Shown one piece after another: positions 1 to 8,115 of a stretch of 38,317 nucleotides of DNA. The translations under genes were made by a program, and so were the position numbers. The DNA is from Cellulomonas fimi. GTDB taxonomy: Bacteria > Actinomycetota > Actinomycetes > Actinomycetales > Cellulomonadaceae. How positions within the stretch are numbered: position 1 is the first letter of the stretch; each line of letters starts with the position of its first letter. The stretch spans positions 1-38,317 of the forward strand of contig NZ_JABCJJ010000025.1 in NCBI RefSeq assembly GCF_012952065.1, given 5' to 3'. The notes under the pieces were generated by a model. The model saw only the letters and a program-made list of their open reading frames with translations, did not search any database and was not told where the DNA came from.

Positions 1-111
1 TTCGTCCACGCCAAGCAGTGGCGCGCCCTGGCCACCCGCTACGACAAGCTCGCCATCACCTACCGCGCCGGCGCCACCCTCAGCGCCTGCCTCACCTGGC
101 TACGCGCATAA
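1..111 (+). CDS. IS5-family transposase, C-terminal end (partial)
   Basis: This is the last 36 codons of a transposase whose start lies outside the window. The tail reads RALATRYDKLAITYRAGA and ends in a TWLRA-stop, a pattern I recognise as the conserved C-terminus of actinobacterial IS5-family DDE transposases (last catalytic-domain helix, RYDK motif). It would cut and join DNA at the element ends. The gene runs into the window and stops just before a sequence that looks like the element's right inverted repeat. Only the tail is visible, so subgroup and integrity cannot be judged. Confidence 0.8.
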   Translation, partial: FVHAKQWRALATRYDKLAITYRAGATLSACLTWLRA

Positions 112-127
112 GGGAGACACGCCCTAG
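112..127. mobile_element. Probable right end of the IS5-type element
   Basis: The 16 bases straight after the transposase stop read, on the opposite strand, CTAGGGCGTGTCTCCC. This resembles the GGGCGTGTCTC-type terminal repeat of actinobacterial IS5-family elements, with CTAG or TA as the likely target bases. The SAF-protein reading frame begins immediately beyond it. The left end is outside the window, so the repeat pair could not be compared. Confidence 0.5.
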
Positions 128-138
128 CACCGGGGCAG

Positions 139-465
139 GTGACGCGGGTTGGTCCTCCTGGGCCCGGTGAGGTGCTGGTGCCCCTTGCGCTGGACGCGGC
201 GCGGATGCCTGCCGGCGGACTGCGCCCTGGTGACCGGCTGTTGGTGGTGGACACGCCCCCAGCGGACGCCGATCCTCCCGCGAGTTCTCCCCGGACGTTC
301 GACGTCGAAGTGGTCCGGGTCGGGCCGGCGGATCTCAACGGCGTGGTGGTCGTGGATGTTGTGGTCGCGGAGGGTGAGGGACCGGCGGTGGCGACTCGTG
401 CGGCCACCGGTCGCTTCGCACTGCTGCTCCAACCGGCCGAGTCCCGCGCGCCGGAGGAGGGGTAA
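139..465 (+). pseudogene. SAF-domain protein (CpaB/RcpC-like), 5' truncated by the IS
   Basis: The 108-residue frame (GTG start, EVLVPLALDAARMPAGGLRPGDRLLVV near its N-terminus) matches the middle and end of actinobacterial SAF-domain proteins that precede ParA-like and CpaF genes in Tad-pilus loci. Family members normally carry an N-terminal membrane helix and a first SAF half (about 90 more residues). These are absent here because the IS end abuts the frame. The same frame is closed upstream by the transposase stop. It overlaps the next gene by one base (TAATG), so it was once the first gene of an operon with the ParA-like gene and cpaF. Whether the GTG is used is unknown. Confidence 0.65.
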
Positions 466-1244
466 TGAGCATGCTGGTGTTCTGCTCCGCGACGGGCGCG
501 CCGGGAGTGACCACGACCGCGTTGGCCGTGGCGTGGGCATTGCCTCTAGTTCACTCCGGGCGACGTTCGCTCGTGCTCGACGCGGACGTCGCCGGGTCGG
601 CCATCTTGCCCGGGTTCCTGCGGGCGGGCGTGGGGGCCGACGGCGGCATCCTGGCCGCAGCAACGGATCGCACCGGTGTCAGTGGCGGGACGCTGCTCGA
701 GCGCGCCGTCGCGCTGGACGAGACCGGTGCGCGTTGGGTGCTGACCGGCATCACCGACCCGACGCAGGGGCGCACGGTCCGGGATTTCGCGACGACGCTG
801 GCCGAAGGTGCCCGTGCCCTGCGCGAGCCGGGGGTGGATGTGGTCGTCGACGTCGGGCGGCTGGGTCACCGGTATGAGCCGACCGCGTTGCTGGAGCATG
901 CGGACGTGGTCGCGGTGGTCTTCCGTTCGACCCTGCCGTCAATCACCGGCGCCCGAGCGGCACTCGGATCCCTGCGCACCCTGCGAGGCCCGGCCGCGGG
1001 GACGCTCGGGTTGATGGTCGGGGCCGCGGGACCCTATGGGGCGCGGGAGATCGCCCAGGAGCTGCAGTTGTCGGGTGTGCTCACCCTCCCCGAGGACAGG
1101 TGGGCCGCCGGCATCTTGACGGCCGGAGGTGGCACGGGACGGCGGTTCGAGAACTCCGCGCTCCTGCGCGGGGCACGCGCGCTGGCCACCGACCTGTCCG
1201 CCGCCAGCCAGGCACTGCAACCCGTCCGGGGGGTCCGGTCATGA
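465..1244 (+). CDS. ParA/MinD-like (CpaE-type) ATPase-fold protein of a Tad locus
   Basis: This is a 259-residue protein starting MSMLVFCSATGAPGVTTTAL. The position and shape match the deviant P-loop of ParA/MinD/CpaE proteins, and DADVAG follows as the next strand. The loop reads GAPGVTT, so both usual lysines of KGGxGKT are missing. Nucleotide hydrolysis may therefore be weak or lost. My recollection is that this is usual for SAF-associated actinobacterial members. CpaE-like proteins help place the pilus machine at the membrane. The gene starts in TAATG with the SAF remnant and ends in ATGA with cpaF, so translation of the three is coupled. It appears full length, but its partners on both sides are broken. 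Confidence 0.75.
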   Translation: MSMLVFCSATGAPGVTTTALAVAWALPLVHSGRRSLVLDADVAGSAILPGFLRAGVGADGGILAAATDRTGVSGGTLLERAVALDETGARWVLTGITDPTQGRTVRDFATTLAEGARALREPGVDVVVDVGRLGHRYEPTALLEHADVVAVVFRSTLPSITGARAALGSLRTLRGPAAGTLGLMVGAAGPYGAREIAQELQLSGVLTLPEDRWAAGILTAGGGTGRRFENSALLRGARALATDLSAASQALQPVRGVRS

Positions 1245-2401
1245 CCGACGACAACCACTCCCGACCGGGGTACCGCCGCAACGGGCACTCCTCCAACGGA
1301 CGCGCCCACCTCGTATCGATACCGGCCTTGGACGTGCTGCCCGCCGACCCGGCCGGGGTCCCTGGCTCCGGCCCCCCGTGGATCGGTGCCGAGGCGGCGC
1401 CGGAGCTCTCGGTGATCGATGTCGTGCTGGTGCGTGAGGTCCGCGGCGCGGTGGCCGGCCAGCTCGCGGCCCGGTTGCAGGCCGACCACGTCCAAGACCC
1501 GGGCGCGCGTCGGGAGCTCGCGCGGGCCCTGATCACCGACGAGCTCGCCCAGCGGGCCCGGGCCCGGGTGCGGGCGGGCGAGGACCCGTGGCCCCAGGCG
1601 GTGGAGTTCGCCACCGCGCGGGCGGTGATGGCAGCGCTGTTTGGTCTGGGTCGTCTCCAGCCACTCGTGGACGACCCGGACGTGGACAACATCGAGGTCG
1701 ACGGGCACGACCGGGTGTGGGTGTCCTACGCCGACGGCCGCGACCAGGTCGGACCGGCGGTGGCCGAGTCGAACGCGGAGCTGATCGAGACGCTGCAGCT
1801 GCTGGCGGCCCGATCCGGGTCGGCGGAACGGACGTTCTCCTCGGCGCACCCCGTGTTGCACCTGCGCCTGGACGACGGGTCTCGGCTGACCGCGATGGCC
1901 TGGGTGACGCCGCAGCCGCACGTGGTCATCCGCCGGCACCGGGTCCGTGACGTGGACCTGGAGGACCTGGTGACGCTTGGCACCCTGGACACCGGGTTGT
2001 CGGGGTTCTTGCGGGCGGCGCTGCGGGCGGGCAAGAACATCGTGGTCACCGGCCTGCAGAACGCGGGGAAGACCACTCTGATCCGGGCGCTGGCGAACGA
2101 GTTCGCCCCGATGGAACGGTTCGCGACCATCGAGAAGGAGTACGAGCTGCACCTGCACGACCTGCCGGACCGGCATCCCCGGGTGGTCGCCATGGAGGCC
2201 CGGGAAGGGTCCAGCGAGAAGGACCGCGCTGGGCGGCGGGCCGGTGAGGTCACCTTGTCCGACCTGGTGACCGACGCGCTACGGATGAACCTGCGCCGGC
2301 GCGGCTCCGCCCTCGGCTTCCGCAACCTCACCAACTACATCGCCAGAAGCCTGCTCGAGACCGGCGGCTTCAGACCCCGACTACACCCTCAATCGCGATG
2401 A
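1241..2401 (+). CDS. CpaF-like secretion ATPase, 3' end replaced by ISL3 sequence (chimera)
   Basis: CpaF/TadA ATPases power Tad-pilus assembly at the inner face of the membrane. The start at 1241 is chosen because ATGA overlaps the upstream stop; longer in-frame starts would run inside the ParA-like gene. The N-terminal domain (residues about 50-240, including DDPDVDNIEVDGHDRVWV) and Walker A GLQNAGKTT (about 271-279) are clear. At residues 349-353 (MNLRR) homology stops. The expected VIVGEVRG Walker B segment, His box and C-terminal domain are missing. The last 33 residues (GSALGFRNLTNYIARSLL and beyond) are instead a transposase tail. The product should be inactive. The downstream TadB/TadC genes that normally follow are gone. 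Confidence 0.8.
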   Translation: MTDDNHSRPGYRRNGHSSNGRAHLVSIPALDVLPADPAGVPGSGPPWIGAEAAPELSVIDVVLVREVRGAVAGQLAARLQADHVQDPGARRELARALITDELAQRARARVRAGEDPWPQAVEFATARAVMAALFGLGRLQPLVDDPDVDNIEVDGHDRVWVSYADGRDQVGPAVAESNAELIETLQLLAARSGSAERTFSSAHPVLHLRLDDGSRLTAMAWVTPQPHVVIRRHRVRDVDLEDLVTLGTLDTGLSGFLRAALRAGKNIVVTGLQNAGKTTLIRALANEFAPMERFATIEKEYELHLHDLPDRHPRVVAMEAREGSSEKDRAGRRAGEVTLSDLVTDALRMNLRRRGSALGFRNLTNYIARSLLETGGFRPRLHPQSR

Positions 2402-2406
2402 GCCCG
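2291..2406 (+). mobile_element. ISL3-family element remnant: transposase C-terminus and right end
   Basis: The frame GSALGFRNLTNYIARSLL, reaching a stop at 2401, is the conserved C-terminus of a group of actinobacterial ISL3 transposases (normally preceded by NGPTEAINGRLE). Bases 2391-2405 read on the opposite strand as GGGCTCATCGCGATT, similar to an ISL3 terminal repeat starting GGCTC. Everything upstream in the element is missing and fused to cpaF. CTGCGC at 2291-2296 fits both the cpaF codons and the usual transposase codons, so the deletion may have used short homology. Confidence 0.65.
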
Positions 2407-2654
2407 AAATCGCTACCTGGCTGAGCCCGTCGGTGGTTTTCCGAACCTCCAACTTCGACGGCAAGCCGGTGCGCAATCACGCCAAGTTCGTTTCAATAGA
2501 TCATCGCTGGATCGTCGTCACGAGTGCGAATTTTTCGTGGAGCGCAGAGTTCGGCAACGTCGAGCTTGGCGTCCTCGTGGATGACTCCAACCTGGCTGAC
2601 GCCGTGGAACGGGAGATGAGAGAAGCGGAGAGCGTCTTGTACTTGGAGGCGTAG
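2406..2654 (+). pseudogene. Phospholipase D-like (HKD) protein, N-terminus lost
   Basis: The frame is open from the ISL3 end. The first candidate start is GTG 2433, giving 73 residues. It contains one HKD half-site: NHAKFVSIDHRWIVVTSAN followed by WSAEFGNVELGVLV, the H-x-K, (T)SAN and N-x-E pattern of PLD-superfamily nucleases such as DISARM DrmC or DpdK. Such proteins need two HKD motifs, from one chain or a dimer, and are usually 200 residues or more, so the 5' part has been removed by the IS-linked deletion. In-frame homology (PSVVFRTSNF) already starts before the GTG, which argues against a genuine short gene. Being upstream of the helicase, it was probably part of the same system. Confidence 0.7.
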
Positions 2655-3067
2655 CGTCGGGTGGGCGGCTGCAGGAGTGGATCGGCGTCTCGCTCCGTCG
2701 GTCATGTCTGAGGGCGGGCAGGGCGGTCTTTGCCACGCCTTGGGGCCAAGGATGGCGTCGGGCTAGTGGCTGGTTGCACCCTCGTCCAACCGCAGGTTCA
2801 CCGACACCGCAACGCCGAGTCGCGCCGGGCATACGGGTGACCCTGAGCCGAGTTTCACCCCACCGGCTTCGTCTGCGATGGCACGATCGACGTCGATGGA
2901 ACGGGCGACACCCGCCTTTGCCCGGATTCCCAACAGAAGGCAGTGATGGTGTTGAGCTCCTCGGACCGCTTCGGTCTGCCGACCGAGGGACCGCGCGGGG
3001 GTGCGCCGCAGGTTACGCGTGGCGGTGTGGCACGCGGACTGCAGGTCGCCGCCGGAGGAGGGTCGTG
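2655..3067 (+). other. Gap between PLD remnant and helicase; holds a short coupled ORF of doubtful status
   Basis: No recognised gene lies in these 413 bases. A + frame open from about 2845 to 3068 (EFHPTGFVCDGTIDVDG near its start) ends in TGA overlapping the helicase ATG (TGATG), which would couple translation. It has no clear start with a ribosome site and no family I recognise. It may be the degraded end of another gene of the system. The helicase ribosome-binding site, GGAGGAGGG, is at 3054-3062. Confidence 0.3.
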
Positions 3068-6000
3068 ATGGCGGAAGACGACCTGTATTACAGACCGATC
3101 GCTGGTGAACTCGGGTTTGAGTCACAGCAGCAACTCGCCCGGGTTCTTGTGGTTGGCTCGCCCGAAGAGGGTGTGCGCGCGCAGCTCGAAGCCTTGACGG
3201 CTGAGGTTCGGGAGACAGTTCCGACCGCGGCAGAGGTCGGACTGCACAAGGGGTGTTACTCCGTCTACCGCAGAGGCGAGTGGCACGGGCTCCTCGTCGT
3301 AGACGGGCAGGCGGAAACCCATCCTGCAGGCGCGCGGCACCAGTTCACCGATGACGGGCCCCGCCGGCACCTGGGTCTCGCGCGTCTGGCCCTGGCTGAA
3401 GCATGGGAGGACGCTCGACCGCTGCTGGGCGCATCTGCGTTCGCGATCAACGACATGGTCCGTATCGCCGGCGTTGACGCTCCCGGCCGCGTGCGCAGAG
3501 TGACGGCGACCCCGGCCGGCTACCGGATCGAGGTTGCGATCGATGGAGAGATCCGACATGTCGGCGAAGCGTCGATCGAGCGGATCGACGGAGACCCGCG
3601 CGACCCCAAGTTCTGGCTTGAGCAGGGCCCTGCTCCAGCGGCCGACATAGCGCTCACCCTCACCTGGACGAAGTTGCGGAAACCGCTCAGCAACGTTCTG
3701 TACTCGTTCCAGGCGTCAAAGACGATCTTCCGCGCCTACCAGTTCATTCCCGCCCTGAAGATGCTCAATTCGCCAACGGGGCGGCTCCTCATCGCCGACG
3801 AGGTGGGCCTCGGCAAGACCATCGAGGCGGGGATCGTCTGGTGTGAGCTCGAGCAGCGATCACCGCTTCGCCGCACGCTTGTCGTGGTCCCGTCATCGCT
3901 CACGCTCAAGTGGCAGAGGGAGATGCGCCGACGGTTCGATCGGCAGCTGGAGGTCATCAGACCGCGTGAGCTCGATGTCCTCGCGGACCAGCTGCTCGAT
4001 GGGGCAGACCCCGAGTTCCACGCCATCGTGTCGCTCGAGTCGCTCCGCACCGCGACGGAAACCCTCGAACGTCTCACCCGGATTCCTCCACGGTTTGACC
4101 TCGTGATCGTGGATGAGGCCCATGCCCTCCGCAACGTGGGCACGCGGTCGAACCTGCTCGGTGCCCTGCTCTCGGACTGGGCGGACCACCTCTTGTTCTT
4201 GTCGGCGACGCCCATCAATCTCCGTTCGGAGGACCTGTACAACCTGCTCACCCTGCTGGATGACGGGATGTTCCCTGACGTCGATGTCTTCCGGCAGCAA
4301 CTCGAACCTAACCAGCACCTCAATGCGATCTCACGTCTCATCGCTCAACGGGCAGATGTGTCCGCCGCGCGGACCGAGCTGGACGCTGTGGCCAGGACAA
4401 CGTTCGGCAAGACGATCAGCGCGCGCCCAGACTTCGGGCGGCTGAAGGCACTTCTCGGAGGCACCCTCAACCTCAACGATGCCGAGCGGTCAGAGATCAA
4501 GGGTCTCGTTGCCGAGCTCAACACCCTCAGCACCGTCCTCTCCAGGACCCGCAAGGTGGACGTCCCCGACGCCAAAGCAATCCGCGAGGTGCACGAGGTC
4601 CGCGTCGACTGGAGCGGGGCAGAGAAGGACTACTACGACTCCGTCGTCGGGTACTACATGGCACGCGCCCTCGCCGCAGGAACACCTCCGGGGTTCGCGA
4701 TGCAGATGCCGCTGCGCCAAGCGGCGAGCTGCCTTGCAGCGACCCAAGAGACCTTACGCACGCGAGATGCCAGCCTCTTCCGCAACTCGATCGACGACTC
4801 CGATGAAGACCCCGAGGAGGTCGCCTTCGAGGAGTTGAACGATATCCCTGTGCTCGCTAGACCGTTGGGCCGGGACTCGAAGTTCGAGGCACTGCTGGAA
4901 AAGCTTGTAGACCTGCGGCGGCAGGGCATTCGGCAGGCGATGATATTCTCGACCTTTCGCGGGACGATCTCCTACCTGATGGAGCGGCTCGGCGCTGCCG
5001 ACTTCGATGTTCGTGCGATGCACGGTGGCGTGAAGATGGAGGAGCGGCAGCCGATCATCGACGACTTCCGCGCCGGCGTGTTCGACATCCTCGTAGTGAG
5101 TGAGGTGGGGTCCGAGGGTCTCGACTTTGAGTTCTGTAACGTGTTGGTCAACTACGACCTGCCGTGGAACCCGATGCGCGTCGAGCAGCGGATCGGTCGG
5201 CTCGACAGGTTCGGCCAGCAGCACGAAAAGATCCTCATCATCAACATGCATGTGCCGGGGACGATCGAGTCCGACATCATCGCCCGCCTGTACACGCGCA
5301 TCGGGATCTTCCAGGACTCCATTGGCGACCTCGAGCCGATCCTTCGTGATGAGTTCCGAGACGTCGCGACGCGGCTGCTTGATCCCCGGCTGACGCCGGA
5401 ACAACGAGCTCGGCGCGCGGACGAGATTGCTCTTGCCATAGAGACGCGAAGCGCCCAGATCAAGAAGCTAGAGACTGAGCGCGCAACGCTGACGACGATC
5501 GACCAACTGAAGATCGACGGCATGACGGAGTCCGGGCCCGCCGATGGCCGCTATGTCGGCGCCAGCGAGATCGAGTCCATTATGGACCGATTGATGCGGG
5601 CGACCGGTGCGACTCTTGGTCCCGCCCGGCGCAAGGGCGTCTGGGTGCTGCGAGGCAACTCTGAACTGGCCGAACGCTTCTTCCAGGTGCGACGGCGTGA
5701 GCGCAAGGCGGATCGGGGCAGCAAGTACCCGGTCGCAGCGCTTGAGGCGAAGTTGCGCGCGGGGGAGCCACTGGAGGTGACGTTCGATGCTGAGCTCGCT
5801 AGTCGGCATGACGTTGAGCTGCTCTCTGCGCGCCACCCCCTCGTCGACGTGGCGTTGGCCTCGTTGGAATCCGACGACCTTCACCTGCGCCGCTTTGGCC
5901 GAGTGGCCGTCCCGGACATCGACGCGGGGCGCCGGTTCGCCGTCCAGATCGATCTCGTCGAAACAACGGGAATTCGTCCCTCGCGTGAGTTGGTCGCCAC

Positions 6001-6436
6001 CGCGATCGACGTCGGCACCGGCGAGGTGTCCGACGTCGTCGGCTCCGCAGTCTTGACTGCTCTGGCGGAGGGAACGCTCGTAGACGCTCCTGGCGCACCA
6101 TGGACTGGAGTCGAGCGTCTTCATCGACAGCTCGAGTCCAGCGCCTGGGCACGCCTAGCGCCAGAGGAGGAGCGACGACGGCTTGATAATGACGCACTAG
6201 TGGCAGGCCGTACGCAGTCCCGACGTGAGGCATTGCTCATCAAAGAGAGAAGGGCTTTGGCGAGTCTCGCGACGGTGCGTGCGGACGGTCGCGACCCTCG
6301 AGTGATCCGGATGAACGAAGGACGGCTGCGAAACATCCGCGCGGAACTCGACTCTTTGCAAGCCACGGTCGTTGCGCACCGGGAGATGTCCATGTCGGTG
6401 CAGACGGTTGCTTTGCTCGACGTGGTCGGCGCCTGA
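3068..6436 (+). CDS. SNF2-type DEAD/DEAH helicase, 1122 aa, candidate defence component
   Basis: This is a superfamily 2 ATPase of the SNF2/RapA/DrmD type that would translocate on or remodel DNA. The start at ATG 3068 follows GGAGGAGGG with a 5-base spacer; the longer open frame upstream lacks coding character. An N-terminal domain of about 215 residues has no motif I know. Walker A is ADEVGLGKTIEAG (about 243-255). The DEAH box is VIVDEAHAL (D349 region). SATPIN is motif III. The C-terminal RecA domain has VGSEGLDF and EQRIGRLDRFGQ (motif VI, about 706-717). The last 350 residues are charged and helical. GC is lower than in the right-hand genes (6181-6240 is 34/60 GC; 30241-30300 is 50/60), suggesting transfer. 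It ends six bases from the convergent hsp70-like gene. DrmD or DpdE-like roles are possible. Confidence 0.85.
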   Translation: MAEDDLYYRPIAGELGFESQQQLARVLVVGSPEEGVRAQLEALTAEVRETVPTAAEVGLHKGCYSVYRRGEWHGLLVVDGQAETHPAGARHQFTDDGPRRHLGLARLALAEAWEDARPLLGASAFAINDMVRIAGVDAPGRVRRVTATPAGYRIEVAIDGEIRHVGEASIERIDGDPRDPKFWLEQGPAPAADIALTLTWTKLRKPLSNVLYSFQASKTIFRAYQFIPALKMLNSPTGRLLIADEVGLGKTIEAGIVWCELEQRSPLRRTLVVVPSSLTLKWQREMRRRFDRQLEVIRPRELDVLADQLLDGADPEFHAIVSLESLRTATETLERLTRIPPRFDLVIVDEAHALRNVGTRSNLLGALLSDWADHLLFLSATPINLRSEDLYNLLTLLDDGMFPDVDVFRQQLEPNQHLNAISRLIAQRADVSAARTELDAVARTTFGKTISARPDFGRLKALLGGTLNLNDAERSEIKGLVAELNTLSTVLSRTRKVDVPDAKAIREVHEVRVDWSGAEKDYYDSVVGYYMARALAAGTPPGFAMQMPLRQAASCLAATQETLRTRDASLFRNSIDDSDEDPEEVAFEELNDIPVLARPLGRDSKFEALLEKLVDLRRQGIRQAMIFSTFRGTISYLMERLGAADFDVRAMHGGVKMEERQPIIDDFRAGVFDILVVSEVGSEGLDFEFCNVLVNYDLPWNPMRVEQRIGRLDRFGQQHEKILIINMHVPGTIESDIIARLYTRIGIFQDSIGDLEPILRDEFRDVATRLLDPRLTPEQRARRADEIALAIETRSAQIKKLETERATLTTIDQLKIDGMTESGPADGRYVGASEIESIMDRLMRATGATLGPARRKGVWVLRGNSELAERFFQVRRRERKADRGSKYPVAALEAKLRAGEPLEVTFDAELASRHDVELLSARHPLVDVALASLESDDLHLRRFGRVAVPDIDAGRRFAVQIDLVETTGIRPSRELVATAIDVGTGEVSDVVGSAVLTALAEGTLVDAPGAPWTGVERLHRQLESSAWARLAPEEERRRLDNDALVAGRTQSRREALLIKERRALASLATVRADGRDPRVIRMNEGRLRNIRAELDSLQATVVAHREMSMSVQTVALLDVVGA

Positions 6437-6442
6437 GTTCGC

Positions 6443-8104
6443 CTACTTCGTGTCCCAGGCTCGTCGATCGTCCGGCACCCAGCGCGCCTCTTCAACGCGA
6501 ACCAGCAGCTTCCCCTGTCCCGAGCGCAGCGCTGGCCAACGCTCGATGCGGAGCCTCTGCTCGTGACCATGGCCGTCGACGAACGTCATAGTTCCGTCCG
6601 GGGCGAGGGTGAACCTGGGAGTTCGGAAACCAAAGTTGATCCGCAGGCCATTCGTGTCTTTCTCGTTGGCGCCGCGCATCGCCACGACTGACCCGTCGAG
6701 AGCAACAACACGCAGTGTCGCATCGCCGGACTGGGGCAGGTTGCGCGCAGCCGCGGGCTCATACGCTGTTTTGCCCTCAGGCCAGGAGTAAAATACTCTT
6801 GCTTTGGTTTGTGCCTCCCACCATCGGTAGAACGGTGTGTGAGCCCGATAGAGGGTGATCGGCGAACGTCCGGGGATGTCGAGAACGAAATCGAAGCCGG
6901 GAAGGTGGAGGTTGACTTGCTCGTACGGTATGGGCTCGGCCAGCCCTGCTGCGATCGCCCCTTGAGACTTATCGCCGGGAAACGTGTGCACGCGTGACTT
7001 CGGCAGTCTCTCCATCAAGAATCGCGCGACTCCGGGGATGCGAGACATTCCGCCCACGAGGACCACATGATTGATGGTCTCGATCAAATCAGCCATCGGC
7101 AGGTTTCTGAGCCCAACGGTCGTTCGGAAACCTTTGGGCATCCATCGGCTCTCGTGCGTGAGGAGTGCAGCGCGCAGGGTGGACTCCACGAGCCCCCAGG
7201 CACGGTCCATCTGCGGCCGCAGGCAATCGTTCAGCTGTCCGACGGTGTAACTGAGGTGCGGCAGGTCTCCGTCGCCGTAGTCGATGTGAACATCCGTGGA
7301 CGAGAGATCAGTGAGCGCGATCTTGGCTTGGGTCGCGGCGCGCTGGATGTACGCGCGCGCGACCGGGGGGTTTGGTTGGTCGGAGACGAGCACGCCGCGG
7401 TCTTGAAGCATCCGCTCGAGATCACTCGCGATCGCCTCGTCGAGGCGGTCTCCGGCTTCGTCTACTCCGTTCGAGGCGAGGACGTAGACCTGCGGATCGC
7501 GCCCCGGTCCAGTGGTCACGTCCAGTACGGCGACGTCGAGTGTGCCGCCTCCCATGTCGAAAACGAGGACTCGATCGTTGTCGAGGTACCGACGGTCACG
7601 TTGTTGTTCGTTGATCCACATCAGTCCGGCGGCGATCGGCTCGTCGATCAGCGTGGACGCGGCTACCGCGAACCCTGCCTTCTGCGCCAGCGTGAGTAGA
7701 CGCGAGCGTTGGTCGCCGTCCCACATCGCAGGGCAGCCGAGCCTGACCGCACCCTCCTCCGCGATGTCGATCTGGTTGTCTCGTGCGCGTCGTGCGACCT
7801 CCAACAGGATCGCGGTGATGACCTCGTCGACGTTGGCCGTCACCGAACCATCGGGACTGCTGATGGTCTCGTGCCGCGTGGTGATGGCTCGCTTCACCGA
7901 AGAGATGAGACTCGCCGGGCTCCGGAGATGTGCGTCCTCACCTACGACCAGCTGACTGCCACCGTTCAACGTGGCCACGGAGGGTAGCCATGGCTCGCTA
8001 TGGCCGATCGGCACCACATCGGAACCTCCTGCTGGGAGGCCTTCAGCGAGGAGCGTGGTGCTCGTGCCGAAGTCAATTCCGACGGTATACGGCGACGTTG
8101 CCAA
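6443..8104 (-). CDS. Hsp70/DnaK-like ATPase without lid domain
   Basis: This is an Hsp70-family chaperone-like ATPase of 553 residues. NBD motifs are complete: VGIDFGTSTT (D11, G13, T14, phosphate 1), DEPIAAGL (connect 1), FDMGGGTLDV (D183-T188, phosphate 2) and VGGMSRIPG (V350 onward, adenosine). After the NBD only about 165 residues follow, enough for a beta-sandwich-like substrate domain but not the usual helical lid. No EEVD-like tail is present. I chose TTG 8104 because GGGAGA lies just upstream and the GrpE-like gene ends 11 bases before it; the upstream in-frame ATG would start inside that gene. Pairing with a GrpE-domain protein and DNA enzymes suggests an ATP-driven switch for assembly or activation, not general folding. 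Confidence 0.85.
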   Translation of the reverse strand: MATSPYTVGIDFGTSTTLLAEGLPAGGSDVVPIGHSEPWLPSVATLNGGSQLVVGEDAHLRSPASLISSVKRAITTRHETISSPDGSVTANVDEVITAILLEVARRARDNQIDIAEEGAVRLGCPAMWDGDQRSRLLTLAQKAGFAVAASTLIDEPIAAGLMWINEQQRDRRYLDNDRVLVFDMGGGTLDVAVLDVTTGPGRDPQVYVLASNGVDEAGDRLDEAIASDLERMLQDRGVLVSDQPNPPVARAYIQRAATQAKIALTDLSSTDVHIDYGDGDLPHLSYTVGQLNDCLRPQMDRAWGLVESTLRAALLTHESRWMPKGFRTTVGLRNLPMADLIETINHVVLVGGMSRIPGVARFLMERLPKSRVHTFPGDKSQGAIAAGLAEPIPYEQVNLHLPGFDFVLDIPGRSPITLYRAHTPFYRWWEAQTKARVFYSWPEGKTAYEPAAARNLPQSGDATLRVVALDGSVVAMRGANEKDTNGLRINFGFRTPRFTLAPDGTMTFVDGHGHEQRLRIERWPALRSGQGKLLVRVEEARWVPDDRRAWDTK

Positions 8105-8115
8105 GGCGGGTCTCC

